Under the pieces are notes generated by a model, which saw nothing but the letters and a program-made list of their open reading frames with translations, was not told the origin of the DNA and did not search any database. Positions 22,034 through 33,987 of a stretch of 64,000 nucleotides of DNA are shown in pieces. How positions within the stretch are numbered: position 1 is the first letter of the stretch; each line of letters starts with the position of its first letter. A program made the translations under genes and the position numbers. The stretch is from Rhexocercosporidium sp. MPI-PUGE-AT-0058 (taxonomy: Eukaryota > Ascomycota > Leotiomycetes > Helotiales), in assembly GCA_020746875.1 (NCBI GenBank), contig JAGTJL010000009.1, positions 1,612,001-1,676,000 on the forward strand. Reading direction: 5' to 3'.

Positions 22034-22361
22034 ATGAAGCAGAAGACACAGATGAGATGAGTTGATTATGAGGGAGTCATTGGTCATTTGGGCGGCGTAT
22101 TGGGCATTAGTGGAGTCTGGGAGACTTGGGATGGGCATATGTGTTTAGAAGTCTTGAAGGCTTGATATTTAAGAGAATCGATGCATTTGCAATGCCTTCA
22201 ATTGAACATTTCTTGTTCCTTAACCACAGAGTCCAACGCCCTATTCCTAGTCTTTGTGGTACCAATACCCATACGCCATATCAACCTTGCTCAAACAGGG
22301 TATCAATCAACTTTCCAGTCCCAATAGCAAGTCCATACGCCCGAACCCCAAACCCAATCCT
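22034..22361. other. Convergent 3' intergenic region
   Basis: 328 bp between two stop codons. No ORF or repeat of note. Confidence 0.4.
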
Positions 22362-22767
22362 TCACCTTGGCAAACTCTTACTTCCTGGCTTGAATACACC
22401 CGTGTCCCTCGATCCAACATCCCCAACACCGCTTCCACTTCCACCCTTAGCTCCAGGACCCTTCCTCATCAACTCCGCCAGTCCCAGATCCTTCCAGGCC
22501 GCCTCCTTCGTCTTCTGCGTAGCACGCTGGATACCGAACGCCGCGTGCTGGTCGGGCACTACATCGTCCTCGTCCTCTGGATTGATGGGTTGGTTGTGAG
22601 GCGGAACGTAGATCTCGTCGTCTGGGAGCTTGTCGTAGCAGAAGTCCTCGAAGAGGTCCGAGTCCCGGGGTCGGTTGAAGTGCACGTAGGTGTAGCTTGA
22701 GTCTTTAGACTGTGACTTGTTGTTAGCCTGGATCATGAAGGTGAATTGGGTTGTAGTGAATTACCAT
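22362..22767 (-). CDS. Small conserved-looking protein of unknown function
   Basis: Preferred model: exons complement(22765..22767, 22362..22715), 118 aa, in which the ATG is the last codon before a 49-nt intron (donor ATG|GTAATT, GCTAAC branch, acceptor AACAAG). A single-exon alternative starts at the ATG 22736 inside that intron (adds MIQANNK, 124 aa). The protein is hydrophilic: an acidic/aromatic N-terminal block (YTYVHFNRPRDSDLFEDF), a Pro/Asp-rich middle (HNQPINPEDEDD), a short helix (ATQKTKEAAWKDLGLAELM) and a Gly/Ser-rich tail. I do not recognise a family. Convergent with TRS31. Confidence 0.6.
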
Positions 22768-23558
22768 GGCTGTGTTTTGGTAGAGATGAACTCCTTGGTG
22801 AGGTGGGGTGGGGTGTTGCTGACGGGCTTCGAGGGCTCTCGACGTGGTGGACCGGAAGGGGCTGACGCGAGGCGAGACGCGCGACCTGATCTCGTCTCGG
22901 CTGCTGCCAATCTTCTTTCTTTCCTTCACCCAATTTTTTTTCGACATCCCAAAATACTTCAATCTCTTCCGCGTTTGCAACAGCATCCATTTCCAGCCTT
23001 GGCTTGGTATCCTTCGTGACTGGACTGGTACGTTAATATGCATCTACCCTTGGAATGTTGCAGTATCTTGTTGCAATTGCAGTCTTGTTTGACCCAGACC
23101 GCTACCTACTGTATTGCCATCCTCTTTGGCTTTGAGGCACTGAGTGGGTACACGTATGGCACTCTTGGATTTTCTTTGAAAACGTGGATGAGGGTAGCTT
23201 TTCGATAGCTTCCCTTCTTCTTTTATCGAATATGTCTTGTCACGTAGGCACATTATATTTCAGTGTCGATGGCCCCGGAGAAAAAGAAGACCAGAAACTT
23301 TGAGTTGTTACTGTGTGGTTACGATTACTCACCATCCTACCTGTAAGACTTTCAATCTCTTTTATGCCCCTGCTTTCTCATGATGAGTAACATGACGTTA
23401 TACCCAGCTCACTCAGATGCACAAGTTGCGAATGCTGAGAAAACGTATCTACATTCTGATCAGAAAACAATTCCTACACCCTACTGAACTATGGTCTGTT
23501 ATATCTGCTAATCCATCGGCCAACAGTCTCACTTCCTTTTCCCTTTCAAAATTCTCAA
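22768..23558. other. 791-bp intergenic region
   Basis: It contains the promoter of the small unknown gene and the 3' flank of the sugar transporter. Short open frames here have skewed composition and no ATG-plus-family support. Confidence 0.45.
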
Positions 23559-25321
23559 TCAGACACCCGTCTCCTGCTCAAGCTTGACATCACCCATCTT
23601 TCGAGGAGCTACCTTCGCCTGAAACAACGAGTCAATCTCTGCGAAAGTCTTGCCCTTCAGTTCAGGGACATAGAAGTAGCTTCCGATTGTGGCAATGAGA
23701 CCCAGACCTCCGAAGACAAATCCGACTTTCCCTTTCAAGTTTCCAGCATCCGGGTTGACCATATACGGGATGGCGAAGTTCATCCCAATACCAAATATAG
23801 ACTGCGTTACTGCTGCCAGACCCATCGTCTTTGCTCGGAGACTTGGTGCCGAGACTTCTCCTAGGAGAACGAAGGCCATGGCGCCAATGGTCATGAAGTA
23901 GATGAAGGCATAGATAACTGTAAGTGCAGCCTGCGCCCACTTAGCTCCACCGGTAGGGATTACGTCCATAATTCCAATGAGGATGAGGATCGTGGTCAAT
24001 GCCGCCATTCCTTGAACGAAGACCTTCCTGCGGCCGTAATTGTTGACGACGAACCAAGAAAGGAAGTTACCGAGGACTCCGCACGCAGTGACTCCAACTC
24101 CCATGTCGAAAGACTTAGAGACCGATAGACCGGCCAGCTGGAAAAAGTAGCCACTAAATCCTAAGACGAAGATGATACCGACCAAGTGTTGACACGCGAA
24201 GACGCCAGTCGAGATACCAGTGCGTAGTAAATCAGTGCCGCGGAAGCAATCCATCCAAGTTCCCTTATCTTCTTGAATCTCAATGTCCACTAGTTGTTTA
24301 ATCGAGGCGACTTTCCCGTTGATATCGGCCTCGTGAGGATAAAGTTTAGCACAGCTCTTGGCAGCTTCTTCAAGCTTGCCTTTTCGGACTAGGTACCATG
24401 GTGACTCGGGAGCGAAAGGAAGTCCTGTTAGGAGAAATGCTGTTCATTCCGTCAGAATCATCCGCCAGAATGTGAGTTCCTGTGACATACCAACGAACAA
24501 TAGTTGTAAGGCGAACGGAGCGCGGTAGGCCCATCTGTCGGTACGCTCTCCAAAGCCTTTAACAGCAGCATTCGAAAGCAATTGCCCAACGACTATGCCC
24601 AAGTTGATCCCAGCAGTTGTGATGCCGCGAAGAGAGACAGGCGATACCTTCACGGTTGTCAGGTCAGTCTCGGGATCTTGAAAAGGCTCCAATGCCTTAC
24701 CTCTGAGCAGTAAAGGGGGCCAATGGTCAGGTAAGATCCCAGACCAACACCAAGAATCAACTTGCTAATGAGGAACGATGGTCTCGTAGCCGCAAGCAAC
24801 TGTCCAATGATTCCACCAGAGCAAATGATGACCCCCGTACCTAGAGCACCCCGACGGCCAATTTTATCAGACAGCCAGCCGAATCCGAAGCCACCAAAGA
24901 ACTGGCCCACGGCAGAGATGATGTTAAAAGCACTTTGCCAATCCGCAGGTATAACATACTGGTCCTCAAAAAGGTATCTATATCCCTGTTAGTCACGAAT
25001 GCAAATTTTGAGTGCCGAAGGAGATTCAGAACATACCCAAAATCTCTGCGGAAGGCTGGGACAGATATCATTGCTCCGTTCACTTGAGCGTCGAACCCCC
25101 TGGACATGTAAGCAACAGTTGTCGTGTCTGATTTTGACTACCCACCAGCCAATTGCACTCATGGCAAAGAAGAATGACCACCAGAGCACACTTCCATTGC
25201 CTCGGATTGCGTTCTGGATCGAGATCGTAGCCGTCTCTGCGGGTGGAGTGGTGTCCTTAGCATATTCATGGTGAACGGAAGCAGTATGTTGTATCTTCTC
25301 GCCGGTAACGGAGGAAGACAT
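23559..25321 (-). CDS. MFS sugar transporter (alpha-glucoside/hexose permease type)
   Basis: Exons complement(25146..25321, 25037..25099, 24701..24977, 24491..24647, 23559..24424), 512 aa, twelve predicted membrane helices. It belongs to the sugar porter family of proton symporters in the plasma membrane. Seen motifs: GWGFDAQVNGAM in helix 1, GWLSDKIGRRGAL between helices 2 and 3, PESPWYLVRKGK at the end of helix 6, NYGRRKVF after helix 8, and a C-terminal VPELKGKTFAEIDSLF, close to the classical PETKGRTxEEID. The cytosolic N-terminus (about 50 aa) is Thr/Ser-rich. Substrate cannot be read from sequence; similarity to the maltose-type branch is an impression. It is divergent from a Zn2Cys6 factor that probably controls it. 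Confidence 0.9.
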
Positions 25322-25956
25322 GATTGATGTGTGAATTCGGGTGATGTAGCAGGAAGTCCAAGGATAGGGAGACAATGTCTTGAAGCTCTTCTTGACTTGA
25401 TGGATAATTTCATCTTCGTGAACGATCGTTCTCTATATATACCTTACGCAGTCGTGAAACCCAAAGATTTGACCTGAGCCGATGTCTCTCTCAAGACGCC
25501 ACATACCTGGGGTTGTGGTTCGAAATGAACTAGTTCAAAGGTTTCCAGCTGCAGGAAAGATCTGGGGAAGGTTCAATCCCCAGCCCGATTCCTCGAAGAA
25601 TGGGGAACGGGAAAACCCCACATCCCAACAAGGCATAGGGGTTCGGCTCTTAGCCACTCAGACGAGAGCATCGCTGTGTGGACAATTGCTAAAGGCGATA
25701 CTCCCCGAGAAGTGGAGATTCAACAAGCTACGCTATTGGCAGAAAGTCCTCGGTTAGTGGTCTAAGCCTGTCGACTCTACGATCTCCTGACCAGTTGAAC
25801 CCATCTTGCCGTTGTTCATGTCTCTTAAAGAGCGATAATCCGCGCTCATTTTCATTCTCTTACAACACTCTGTTCCCAGGAGCCGAGCTCTGCTGCAAAG
25901 GCGACACTCCGCGAACACTGCTTGAGATATGCATCACTGGAGAGCTTCTGTCACTC
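25322..25956. promoter_or_regulatory. Shared promoter of sugar transporter and Zn2Cys6 regulator
   Basis: 635 bp. A TATATAT box lies at 25434-25440, about 115 nt upstream of the transporter ATG. The interval has a CTGGGGA...TCCCCAG palindrome (25562-25583), and right after it CCCG(N20)CGGG flanking an imperfect palindrome (about 25585-25612), which are candidate sites for a zinc-cluster factor. Confidence 0.45.
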
Positions 25957-28034
25957 ATGTCTACATCACCGACCGATGGCACTCGAAAGCGTCCCGCTCC
26001 TCGGGGAACTGCTGCATATCCTCGAAAGCGTGCGAATAGGGCTTGTCAAGTATGCCGTGCTCGAAGAACCAAATGTGACAATAAGCGACCAGCTTGTGGA
26101 TTTTGTGAGAAGGCTGGAACGACCTGTACTTGGGCTACTCAAGACTTATCATCGTAAGTTATCTTCCTTCCTTGTGCGCGCTAGGCGAGTCATATCTAGT
26201 GAACTAAGCCTCATCTTGTCTCTACCTCGTGTAGTGTGTGAAATGCTTTACAGTTACACTTTTAAATTCTAGGTTCGATATGCTGTTACACTTCCCATCA
26301 CATGACTGACTATTTCCAAGTTTTGATCCTGCTAGCCTTGCTATACTAGAGCGTTTCGACCGATTAGAGTCATTACTCATCTCTAGTGGCAAAGTCTCTC
26401 CATCAGATGGCCAGACACCATCTGGAGGAGCACCCACATCCTCTCTTTCTCACAAGGACATTGGAAGCCGCTTAGGATGTGTTCAAAGCTCTCTCATAAA
26501 TGTTCGGCTAGAAGCAGTCCTACAATGGGAACCGATCCGGGATCTAGTCAATTCGGTCATTATTCCGGTGAAGATGGTCTGCAGTCCAGCAGGTGGCTAC
26601 CAGCAAGCCGGTAACTTATCCGATGAATTCAATATGGGGACTTGTAATATCTTGTTGGAAAATTTCTGGAGTGGTGTTCATTCCAAGAACCCCATCCTCA
26701 ATAGAGATGACATCAAGAGATTCATGCACCAACTCTGCTTGCATGGGATCAGCTGGGATGCCCAATCATGTCTCGTGGTGAGTATCTGGTGCAGTATTCT
26801 ATGTGACTGTGTTGACAGCTTTCAAGCTTCTCATTTGTGCTCTGGGTACACTGGCTACAGAATTTGGGTCAACTTCGCCCTGCCTTGGCGAAGAGCACGA
26901 TCTCAAGGCAAGTGATAGGCGCCGTGTTGCACAGGCACAACAGTACTTTGCGGCTTCGCAAAAGCGCCTCGGTGTCTGCTTGGGGAAAAGAGGCATATTG
27001 GAGGCACAATGCTTCTTTTATTGCGGTGTTTACCTTTCGACGATGATGCAGCCCGAAGCCGCCTGGTCTATGTTTCTGCAGGCTCTGACATGCTGTCAAG
27101 GGTTTCGCTGTCTCGTTGAAGCAGGACTCGACGCTGGATATTCATCGCCTCCTGAACTTGAGTTGGACAGCTTGGCTGTGGCAGAAGAAAGCACATACTG
27201 GACATGCCTGAAATCAGAAATGTAGGTAGCCCGAGTCATTGTCACCTGTCAAAGCCTGATCTTCTTCCAGTGAGAGCCATCTAGATGTCAGTCCGCCGGG
27301 CTTTCGCACCATAGATTTATGGTATCCTCGGAAATTCCCAGATCCACCGCGCAACTCGATCACAGATACAGATCGATCATGGTTCTTTTACCTAGCCGAA
27401 ATTGCCCTGCGGAGACTAGCGAATCGTATTATGGCTTCTATTTCCAAAGGCTTAGATCTGAGCAGTACGCAAGAGGCACAAACTGCATTTGAAAATGCAG
27501 CAGAATTTGAGCAGGAAGCGGAAGATTGGTGAGTTACCTACCGTAACAAGGCATCCCCGAGCTTCCCACTGATCAGAAGCGTTTAGGATCCAATCTCTTC
27601 CCTCTCCGAATGAATTAGGGAGATATCAAGACGATGTCTTAAACTTCATACTCAAAGGCCATCTCTTGAATTGCTACGAGCTAATCTACTGGCCTTTCGT
27701 GAAACACGCTATTAATGGTGGTCAGCGAGATCCAGTCAGCGATGAGTACGTCAAGAAAGGGCTACAAGCAGCTGCGAATCGTATTGAGACAAATCAACCC
27801 GGCTTCAAGCATAGACATCACGGAACATATGGAATGATCAGAAGTGTTACAAGGAGCGCTTTTGTTCTCCTTGCCGCTTGTCATAATAACGGTTTAGGAG
27901 ATTTGATGCCGGTGAGCTGGATCGATCTTTTGCGTAGTGTTGATGAACTGTTGGAGTTTTGGGAAGACGAGATAGCTGATGCTGTGAGGTGGAGGGAGAT
28001 GATGAAGGTTCTGGTTGAGGAGGCCCAGAGTTGA
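25957..28034 (+). CDS. Zn2Cys6 fungal-specific transcription factor
   Basis: Exons 25957..26153, 26321..26777, 26827..27221, 27271..27528, 27587..28034; 584 aa. The DNA-binding zinc cluster is C30-x2-C33-x6-C40-x6-C47-x2-C50-x6-C57 with a basic lead (RKRANRACQ). A short region with coiled-coil potential follows (LAILERFDRLESLL), then the fungal_trans/middle homology region (SCLVLLICALGTLA; RRVAQAQQYFAASQKRLG; AWSMFLQALTCCQGF; YWTCLKSE; SWFFYLAEIALRRLANRI). The acceptor of intron 2 is set at 26826 because it gives the conserved SCLVLLICALG. The first intron is 167 nt and could hide a microexon. Position next to a divergent sugar transporter and a downstream GH5 gene suggests a pathway-specific regulator. 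Confidence 0.88.
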
Positions 28035-28585
28035 GGCTCGAAATCTTGCTTTCTGTTTTGATGTCCAGAACTAGAGAGGAAGCAATCTTGCCCTCTAGAT
28101 TGACAGCCACGTGAATTAGATAACCTTTCGCGGATAGTCGGTCTGACTGAGTAGAGCATGCGGTACAGGAGTGAACTTCTGTTGTTCCAGGGGATTTAAG
28201 CTCAACTAGTCTCCAGCGACAGTCCGCGAGAGTCTAGTTCGCCTAGGGTGGCTGGCTAACTTACCTTCTACTGTCAACACTATTACTTCCTGTAGGTATC
28301 CAATGTCTCCCTTTTCTGATAAGCTGTGTCTTCTACATTTCACAGCTCCACTATCTTCGCTAGAATATGTGTGGCGCTCGCATGGTCAGGTGGATCATTT
28401 ATGTTGGGGTGTCACTCGCGGAGTATCGCCTTCGAGCACCCCCTGACATATCTCCATTACCCCCGGATTTCCCCACGATATCATCTTCCGTCATGAAAAG
28501 ATATCCGGGCTCCCTTCTTCATCACTTCTTCTCTGTGCCATTGATATTGCCTTGATCTCAATACATCTTCCAGAAATTTTACAAA
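28035..28585. other. Promoter region of the GH5 gene
   Basis: 551 bp between two co-directional genes. No ORF supported. No clear CGG-N-CCG element was seen. Confidence 0.4.
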
Positions 28586-30285
28586 ATGGGACAGCGAGCT
28601 GCTAGAAGTATGGCTGATGCCAAATCGCCCGGAGGAATAGACTCCATACTCAAAGTGTCCGGCACCAAAATCGTCGATGAGAAAGGAAATGAAGTTATTC
28701 TGAAAGGCGTGAGCAGGACTCCTACACCTCTGTGAAATCTTCTTTCTAAGAAATATACAGGCTGGGTTAGGAGGCCACATGAACATGGAGAATTTTATCA
28801 CAGGTTTCACTGGCCATGAACGTCAGCATCGCGCCGCAATCCTCGCCGTTCTAGGAAAAGAGAAATACGAATACTTCTTTGAAAAGGTATGACATGCAAA
28901 CTTACCTCAGTCACAAAACTCAGAAGCTGACGAAACATCACCCCAGTTTCTAGATTACTTCTTCACACGCTCTGACGCCAAATACTTCGCCTCCCTGGGA
29001 CTAAACTGTGTCCGCATCCCCTTCAATTACCAGCATTTCGAGGAAGATTCAAACCCAGGCGTATATCTCGAGTCAGGCTTCAAACTGCTAGATCGAGTCG
29101 TGGAGCACTGCTCAGCCGAGGGTCTTTATGTCATTCTTGATCTGCATGCTGTGCCTGGTGGACAGAATCAGGATTGGCATTCTGATTCTGGGATGAGCGA
29201 GGCACTATTCTGGCGTTTTAGGGAGTTTCAGGATAGAGTTGTCCATTTGTGGATTGAGATTGCGAAGAGGTATAAGGGAAATCCATACGTAAATCTTCCA
29301 CACCAAGAAAGCTTCCAACAAATCTAACTTAGGCTTAAGGTAGCTGGGTACAACCCATTGAACGAGCCTGCGGACCCTCAGCATGTCAACCTCACCAGCT
29401 TTTACACCCGCATCGAAAAAGAAATCCGCAAGATCGACCCAGGTAAGCCATTGAACCCCCACAGACCAACGTCAGACAGAAAAGCAGAATATACGCTTAC
29501 GTGATAATATAGATCACATCCTCTTCCTCGACGGTAACACCTACGCGATGGACTTCCGGAAATTCGACACTGTCCTTCCAAACTGCGTCTACTCAATGCA
29601 CGACTACTCCATCATGGGATTCCCCATGCAAGAGCAATTCGAAGGGACAGCCGCACAGAAGACCAAGCTGCGCGCCAGCTTCGAGCGGAAAGTCGAGTTC
29701 ATGCGCGAGAAGAAAGTGCCGATCTGGAACGGCGAATTCGGTCCCGTGTACGCCTTCGATTCCGAAGCCGATAACGAGACGACCAACGCAAAGCGCTACG
29801 CTCTTCTGAAGGAGCAGTTGTCTGTTTATGCTGAGACGAATGTCTCGTGGAGCATCTGGCTGTATAAGGATATTGGGTACCAGGGCATGATGTATGTTCC
29901 TAAAGACAGCGCGTGGTTCAAGCTGTTCGGTCCGTTCATTGAGAAGAAAGCTAAACTCGGTCTTGATTTCTGGGGGAGGGATGATAAGGAGGTAGGGCAT
30001 GTCTATGCGCCTATCAAGCAGCATTTCAAGGATGTCGTGCCCAAGGAGCATTGGAACAAGAAGTATCCTTCGCCGCTATGGGATATGAGCAGACATATCG
30101 ACCGGGTTGTGAGGGAGTGTCTGCTTTCTGAGTATCTGACTTATGAGATGGCTGATTACTTCAAGGGGAAGAGCTTTGAGGAGCTGGATGAGCTGGCGGC
30201 GAGCTTCAAATTTGAGAACTGTGTGCAGAGGAACGAGTTGAATGCCATTTTGCAGAAAGATGCGGAGAAGGCAAAGGCTTTGTAA
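28586..30285 (+). CDS. Glycoside hydrolase family 5 protein, probably cytosolic
   Basis: Exons 28586..28708, 28761..28886, 28947..29288, 29340..29442, 29513..30285; 488 aa. A retaining (beta/alpha)8 glycosidase of clan GH-A, related to exo-beta-1,3-glucanase-type GH5. The acid/base is Glu206 in YNPLNEP and the nucleophile is Glu306 in IWNGEFGP; other GH5 marks are NCVRIPFNYQHF, LDLHAVPGGQN and the NCVYSMHDYS segment. No signal peptide: the N-terminus (MGQRAARSMADAKSPGG) is polar, so it most likely acts inside the cell. The C-terminal ~100 residues after the barrel form a helical extension. An alternative start is the ATG at 28610. Fits a role in splitting an imported glucoside next to the transporter and regulator; substrate unknown. 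Confidence 0.88.
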
Positions 30286-30590
30286 TAGTAACGATTTTTA
30301 TGGCTTGATTTTTCCTTAAAACAAAATCCAATTGGTTCAAAATGAAATGTCTATTCAACAATAACTCAAAGTCTATACATCACGACGAAGGAGATAGCAG
30401 ACTGCCGGGACCGTAGAACAGCAATATAATGACCTAGATAAGTGAAATTGGAGACTTCTCTATGACCGCAAGACAAGAAGCTAAATCACAAGTTTGACCA
30501 CATAAGAGATTCCAGAAGGGGATGGCCGATGTAGAGTTTTCAACAAGTTCCCATATTTGTACAAGATACACTTTACAAGTCTCCCCAGAA
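30286..30590. other. Convergent 3' intergenic region
   Basis: 305 bp between the stop codons of the GH5 and uL15m genes; AT-rich UTR-like sequence, nothing else seen. Confidence 0.4.
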
Positions 30591-31537
30591 CTACCACAAC
30601 TTGTTGTCTCCCGCCACTACCGCTTTTCCAGCCTTCTTGACCCTCCTCTTCGTCCCAGTACCTGGCGTCTTGAAGAACAAACTGGGGCCATGGCCCTCTT
30701 CCACTTGATGGCTCAAATACCCCCTCTTGTTAGAGTCTCTATAGTATTCCAAGTCCTTACGGCTGGTAGGATCAGGAAGGCGGTACAAAAAGCGATTCGT
30801 GGGAAGGGCAGAGAGGATTGGAGATTCTCCCTCCGCAGGAGTAGGCGTCATCCCGAGAGGTGTGAAGCTTGATACTGACTCGCCCCGCAAAATTCTCTTG
30901 ATAGATGGCTTCGTGTAGTATCTCGTGGTAACTTTGCCGCCTGCTGCTTCCACAGCTTCGATTGCCGCAGTTGAGGCTCGCGAGACCAAGATGTTGATTG
31001 GTGTTTTTAGATCCCCCTTCCCTCTCGCCAGAAGCTTGACTCCATCCTTAATCCCGTGCATACAACGCGTTTCCACCAACTCCTTCAGGGTAATGGGCTG
31101 CGTAGGGTCGAGACGGCCTTGGTCTATCCATTCCTGGATCTTATTAAGGTTGATTGGAGACATCTCAACAGAGAATCTGCAATCAATCAGTAAAAGTCTG
31201 TAGCTCTATCGATTTTTAATCCCAAGACGAACCTGTTCTCAAAGCCCCTTATTCCCTGCACAATCTCCTGCGGCGTCTGACCACCCTGAAAACGCGCTGG
31301 TACTTTTCCATGCGCTTTCTGACCCTTATGACCTCTTCCTGAGGTCTTTCCCTTCCCTGACGATGGACCACGACCACGGCGGATACGCTTGTTGTATGCT
31401 CCTGCAGTGTCGGAGAGACTGCCCAGAATTGAAGCATTTCGGGCTTGCATGAACGGCAGCAGGAATGCTGACAATGGCTGCGTGGAGGTAGGCGCTGCCC
31501 GGCAGTACACCGAGAGCGCTGGTAATCGTGGAGGCAT
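30591..31537 (-). CDS. MRPL10: Mitochondrial large-subunit ribosomal protein uL15m
   Basis: Exons complement(31233..31537, 30591..31176), 296 aa. Component of the mitochondrial 54S subunit (yeast Mrpl10/YmL10). An Arg/Ala-rich presequence is followed by the L15 hallmark: [20 protein letters not shown], then FQGGQTP. The core continues with [18 protein letters not shown] and [25 protein letters not shown], and a mitochondrion-specific C-terminal extension of about 110 residues ends in a basic tail. The intron (56 nt) splits GFENRF. ATG 31537 gives [16 protein letters not shown], a good import signal. It shares a 392-bp promoter region with the divergent GT90 gene. Confidence 0.93.
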
Positions 31538-31929
31538 CGTTGCTGTCGTGATGCTGATTATCGTCCTCAATTTTTTGACCTCAATTCAACTCGAGGTCCA
31601 AGGGAGCATGCTGCTAATAATCGAGTAAGGGCGATCTGATTGGCGAATGCGGCCGGACCCTGGTTGTTTTCTTGGCGAGGCTACGAGGCTACGAAAGTCC
31701 TCAAGCTACACATCTGGACGGTCGAACACGAAATTGTCTACGAAGGAGATGTTCACAACCATTCCAGGGTCAGATCCACCGTGTTTCAGACTATTCAAGT
31801 TCAAGCGAATTCAGAAAGAATGGCACTCTGACAAGATCTTCGCTATTTCTCCTTCACGGACATGCCTGCCACTTTGCGTCAGCCTTTCACAGCCAGCGAG
31901 CTTTGGTAAATCCTCAACACAAAATCAAG
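31538..31929. promoter_or_regulatory. Divergent promoter between uL15m and GT90 genes
   Basis: 392 bp between start codons. Open short frames inside are not supported as genes. Confidence 0.4.
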
Positions 31930-33987
31930 ATGGGCAAAAGAAGTGTCGTTCTAGCTCTGGGGCTCTTTGGGTTTGGGTTTCTTCTTGCCAATATTTTTCT
32001 TCTTTCTGGCACCGATCTGCGATCCAGGATCAAGAACATATCTCTTCCGATTCCTGCGCCGAGCACGTGGGCTAGCCAAAGCAATTCGCACGACTCTGAG
32101 GTATGGATCGCGGCCGTTAGAGGGAGCTAGATCGAAGTTACAAGCTGATGTACTGACATTTGCATTTATAGAGCATCATATGGCACCAAGATAAAGAATC
32201 CTTCGAGGATCACGCAGAAGTCAAAGATGACCACCCTATATCTACGCTCATGAGAAACGCTAACAAAGCCTGGGAAGCATACAAAGATGGGAGATCAACA
32301 ACATTCAGAGAAGCTGTGACAAAGTACAGAGAGACCTATCAGAGGAATCCTCCTCCCGGATTCAAAGAATGGTACCAATTCGCACGCGAAAGAGATGTCT
32401 ACAACATCGACGACTTCGGACGAATAATGGACGATCTGAGACCATTCTGGGGAGTCGAACCGGCAACCATACGCACATTAGCTGCACACATGCACGAGAA
32501 TCCAGGAAATGGACTATCTGGACTCCACGTCCGACATAACAAGATCTGGAAGTTGACAAACGCGAATTGGCGGGTGGAAACATTTGCCAAGATTGTACAG
32601 CTATTCGTAAAGTTTCTACCAGATATGGACATTTCGATCAATCGACTGGATCAGCCACGAGTGGTCGTTCCTTTCGATGATATGCAAGAGCTTCTCTCGC
32701 TTGAAGCATCAACTCGGAACATCCACCCGGCACCTGTTCTTCAATGGTCCAAGAATATGACAGGACTTCTCAAAGACAATAACATGTCACTAATAAGTGT
32801 GGATCCAATATTTATTGAGGGTGCTGGAAAACCGTTCATGCCCATTGCGAAAGAAGCTTGTCCGCCAGGATCTCAAGCGAGGATAAATAGTCCAGGTACA
32901 GGACACTCCTCGTATAAGGATAGTCATGGCTTCGTTGAGAATTTCAACCGTTCTTCTGATCTATGCACTGTTGGACCCGGTATCAAAAACAAACATGGCC
33001 TTCTATTCGCCCCAAGTTCCATGATGGTCAGCAAACGGCTCCTTCCAATATTCGGAGAGTGCAAAGTCAACATCAACAGCGACATCCTCTTCCCAGCAAA
33101 CATGTACTACATGGATGACAAAAGATATCTGTATGACCCCAAGTTCGACTACGACTGGGATGACAAGAAAGACAGATTGATGTGGAGAGGAGTCACATCC
33201 GGTGGAGTCAACACAGCCGAGAATTGGAAGGACATGCATCGCCAACGCCTTGTCGATTTCACAAATAGCACATACATGGCCAACAAATCAGCTCATGTCC
33301 TCAGCGAAGATCCCGATCTGAAAGGCGCGTACCACATGTTCGATCATTTCGACGTTAGCGACTTCGCGTTGAAGCACACAGATGTCGGCTTCACGGGTAC
33401 TATATCCTGCGTACCAAATTGCAGCTTCTACGACACCCTCGTCACCTTTAAGAAAGGAACTACGATGGGAGAGCAATTCCTGTCTAAATATCTCATTGAT
33501 GTAGATGGGCACTCGTTTTCTGGTAGATGGTATGCCTTCCTACACAGCAAAAGTCTCGGTATCAAAAGCACGATTTTCAGAGAATGGCACGACTCGCGCC
33601 TCTTCGCCTGGCGGCATTTCGTACCTCTCGACAACGGATACGAAGAACTGTACAGCATCCTAGCTTATTTCATCGGAGTAGGATCGGTTTCTGAAGCTCT
33701 CAAAGATGGGCATCTGTACGTTCCTAGGCATGATTTCGAGGCTCGGAAACTGGGACGCCAGGGACGGGAATGGGCTGATAGGGTTTTGAGGCGTGAGGAT
33801 ATCGAGGTAAGTTTCCCTTGATGACAATTTCACTAGTGACAAAAACGCTGATGGTAGATAGATCTACACATTCCGTTTACTGCTGGAGTACGCACGGGTC
33901 AGTGATGATAATAGACATGCGCTCGGGTACTCGGGTGATGGTAGCGAGATGGACAAATTCGATGCAAAGCACCGCTTCCCTTCATGA
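31930..33987 (+). CDS. GT90 (CAP10-like) glycosyltransferase
   Basis: Exons 31930..32100, 32172..33806, 33862..33987; 643 aa. GT90 enzymes are Golgi glycosyltransferases such as cryptococcal xylosyltransferase Cxt1 and animal POGLUT1. The protein is type II: signal anchor at about 5-25 (SVVLALGLFGFGFLLANIFLL), a lumenal stem, then the catalytic domain. CAP10-type features are the N-terminal FKEWYQFARERDVYNIDDF, the DRLMWRGVTSGG block with its Arg-Gly, FVDFT-like RQRLVDFTNSTY, and the nucleotide-sugar region KYLIDVDGHSFSGRWYAFLHSKS with FREWHDSRLFAWRHFVPLD. Several N-glycosylation sites occur. The last intron (55 nt) is needed to reach IYTFRLLLEYAR. Acceptor sugar unknown; cell-wall or glycoprotein modification is the likely role. 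Confidence 0.9.
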
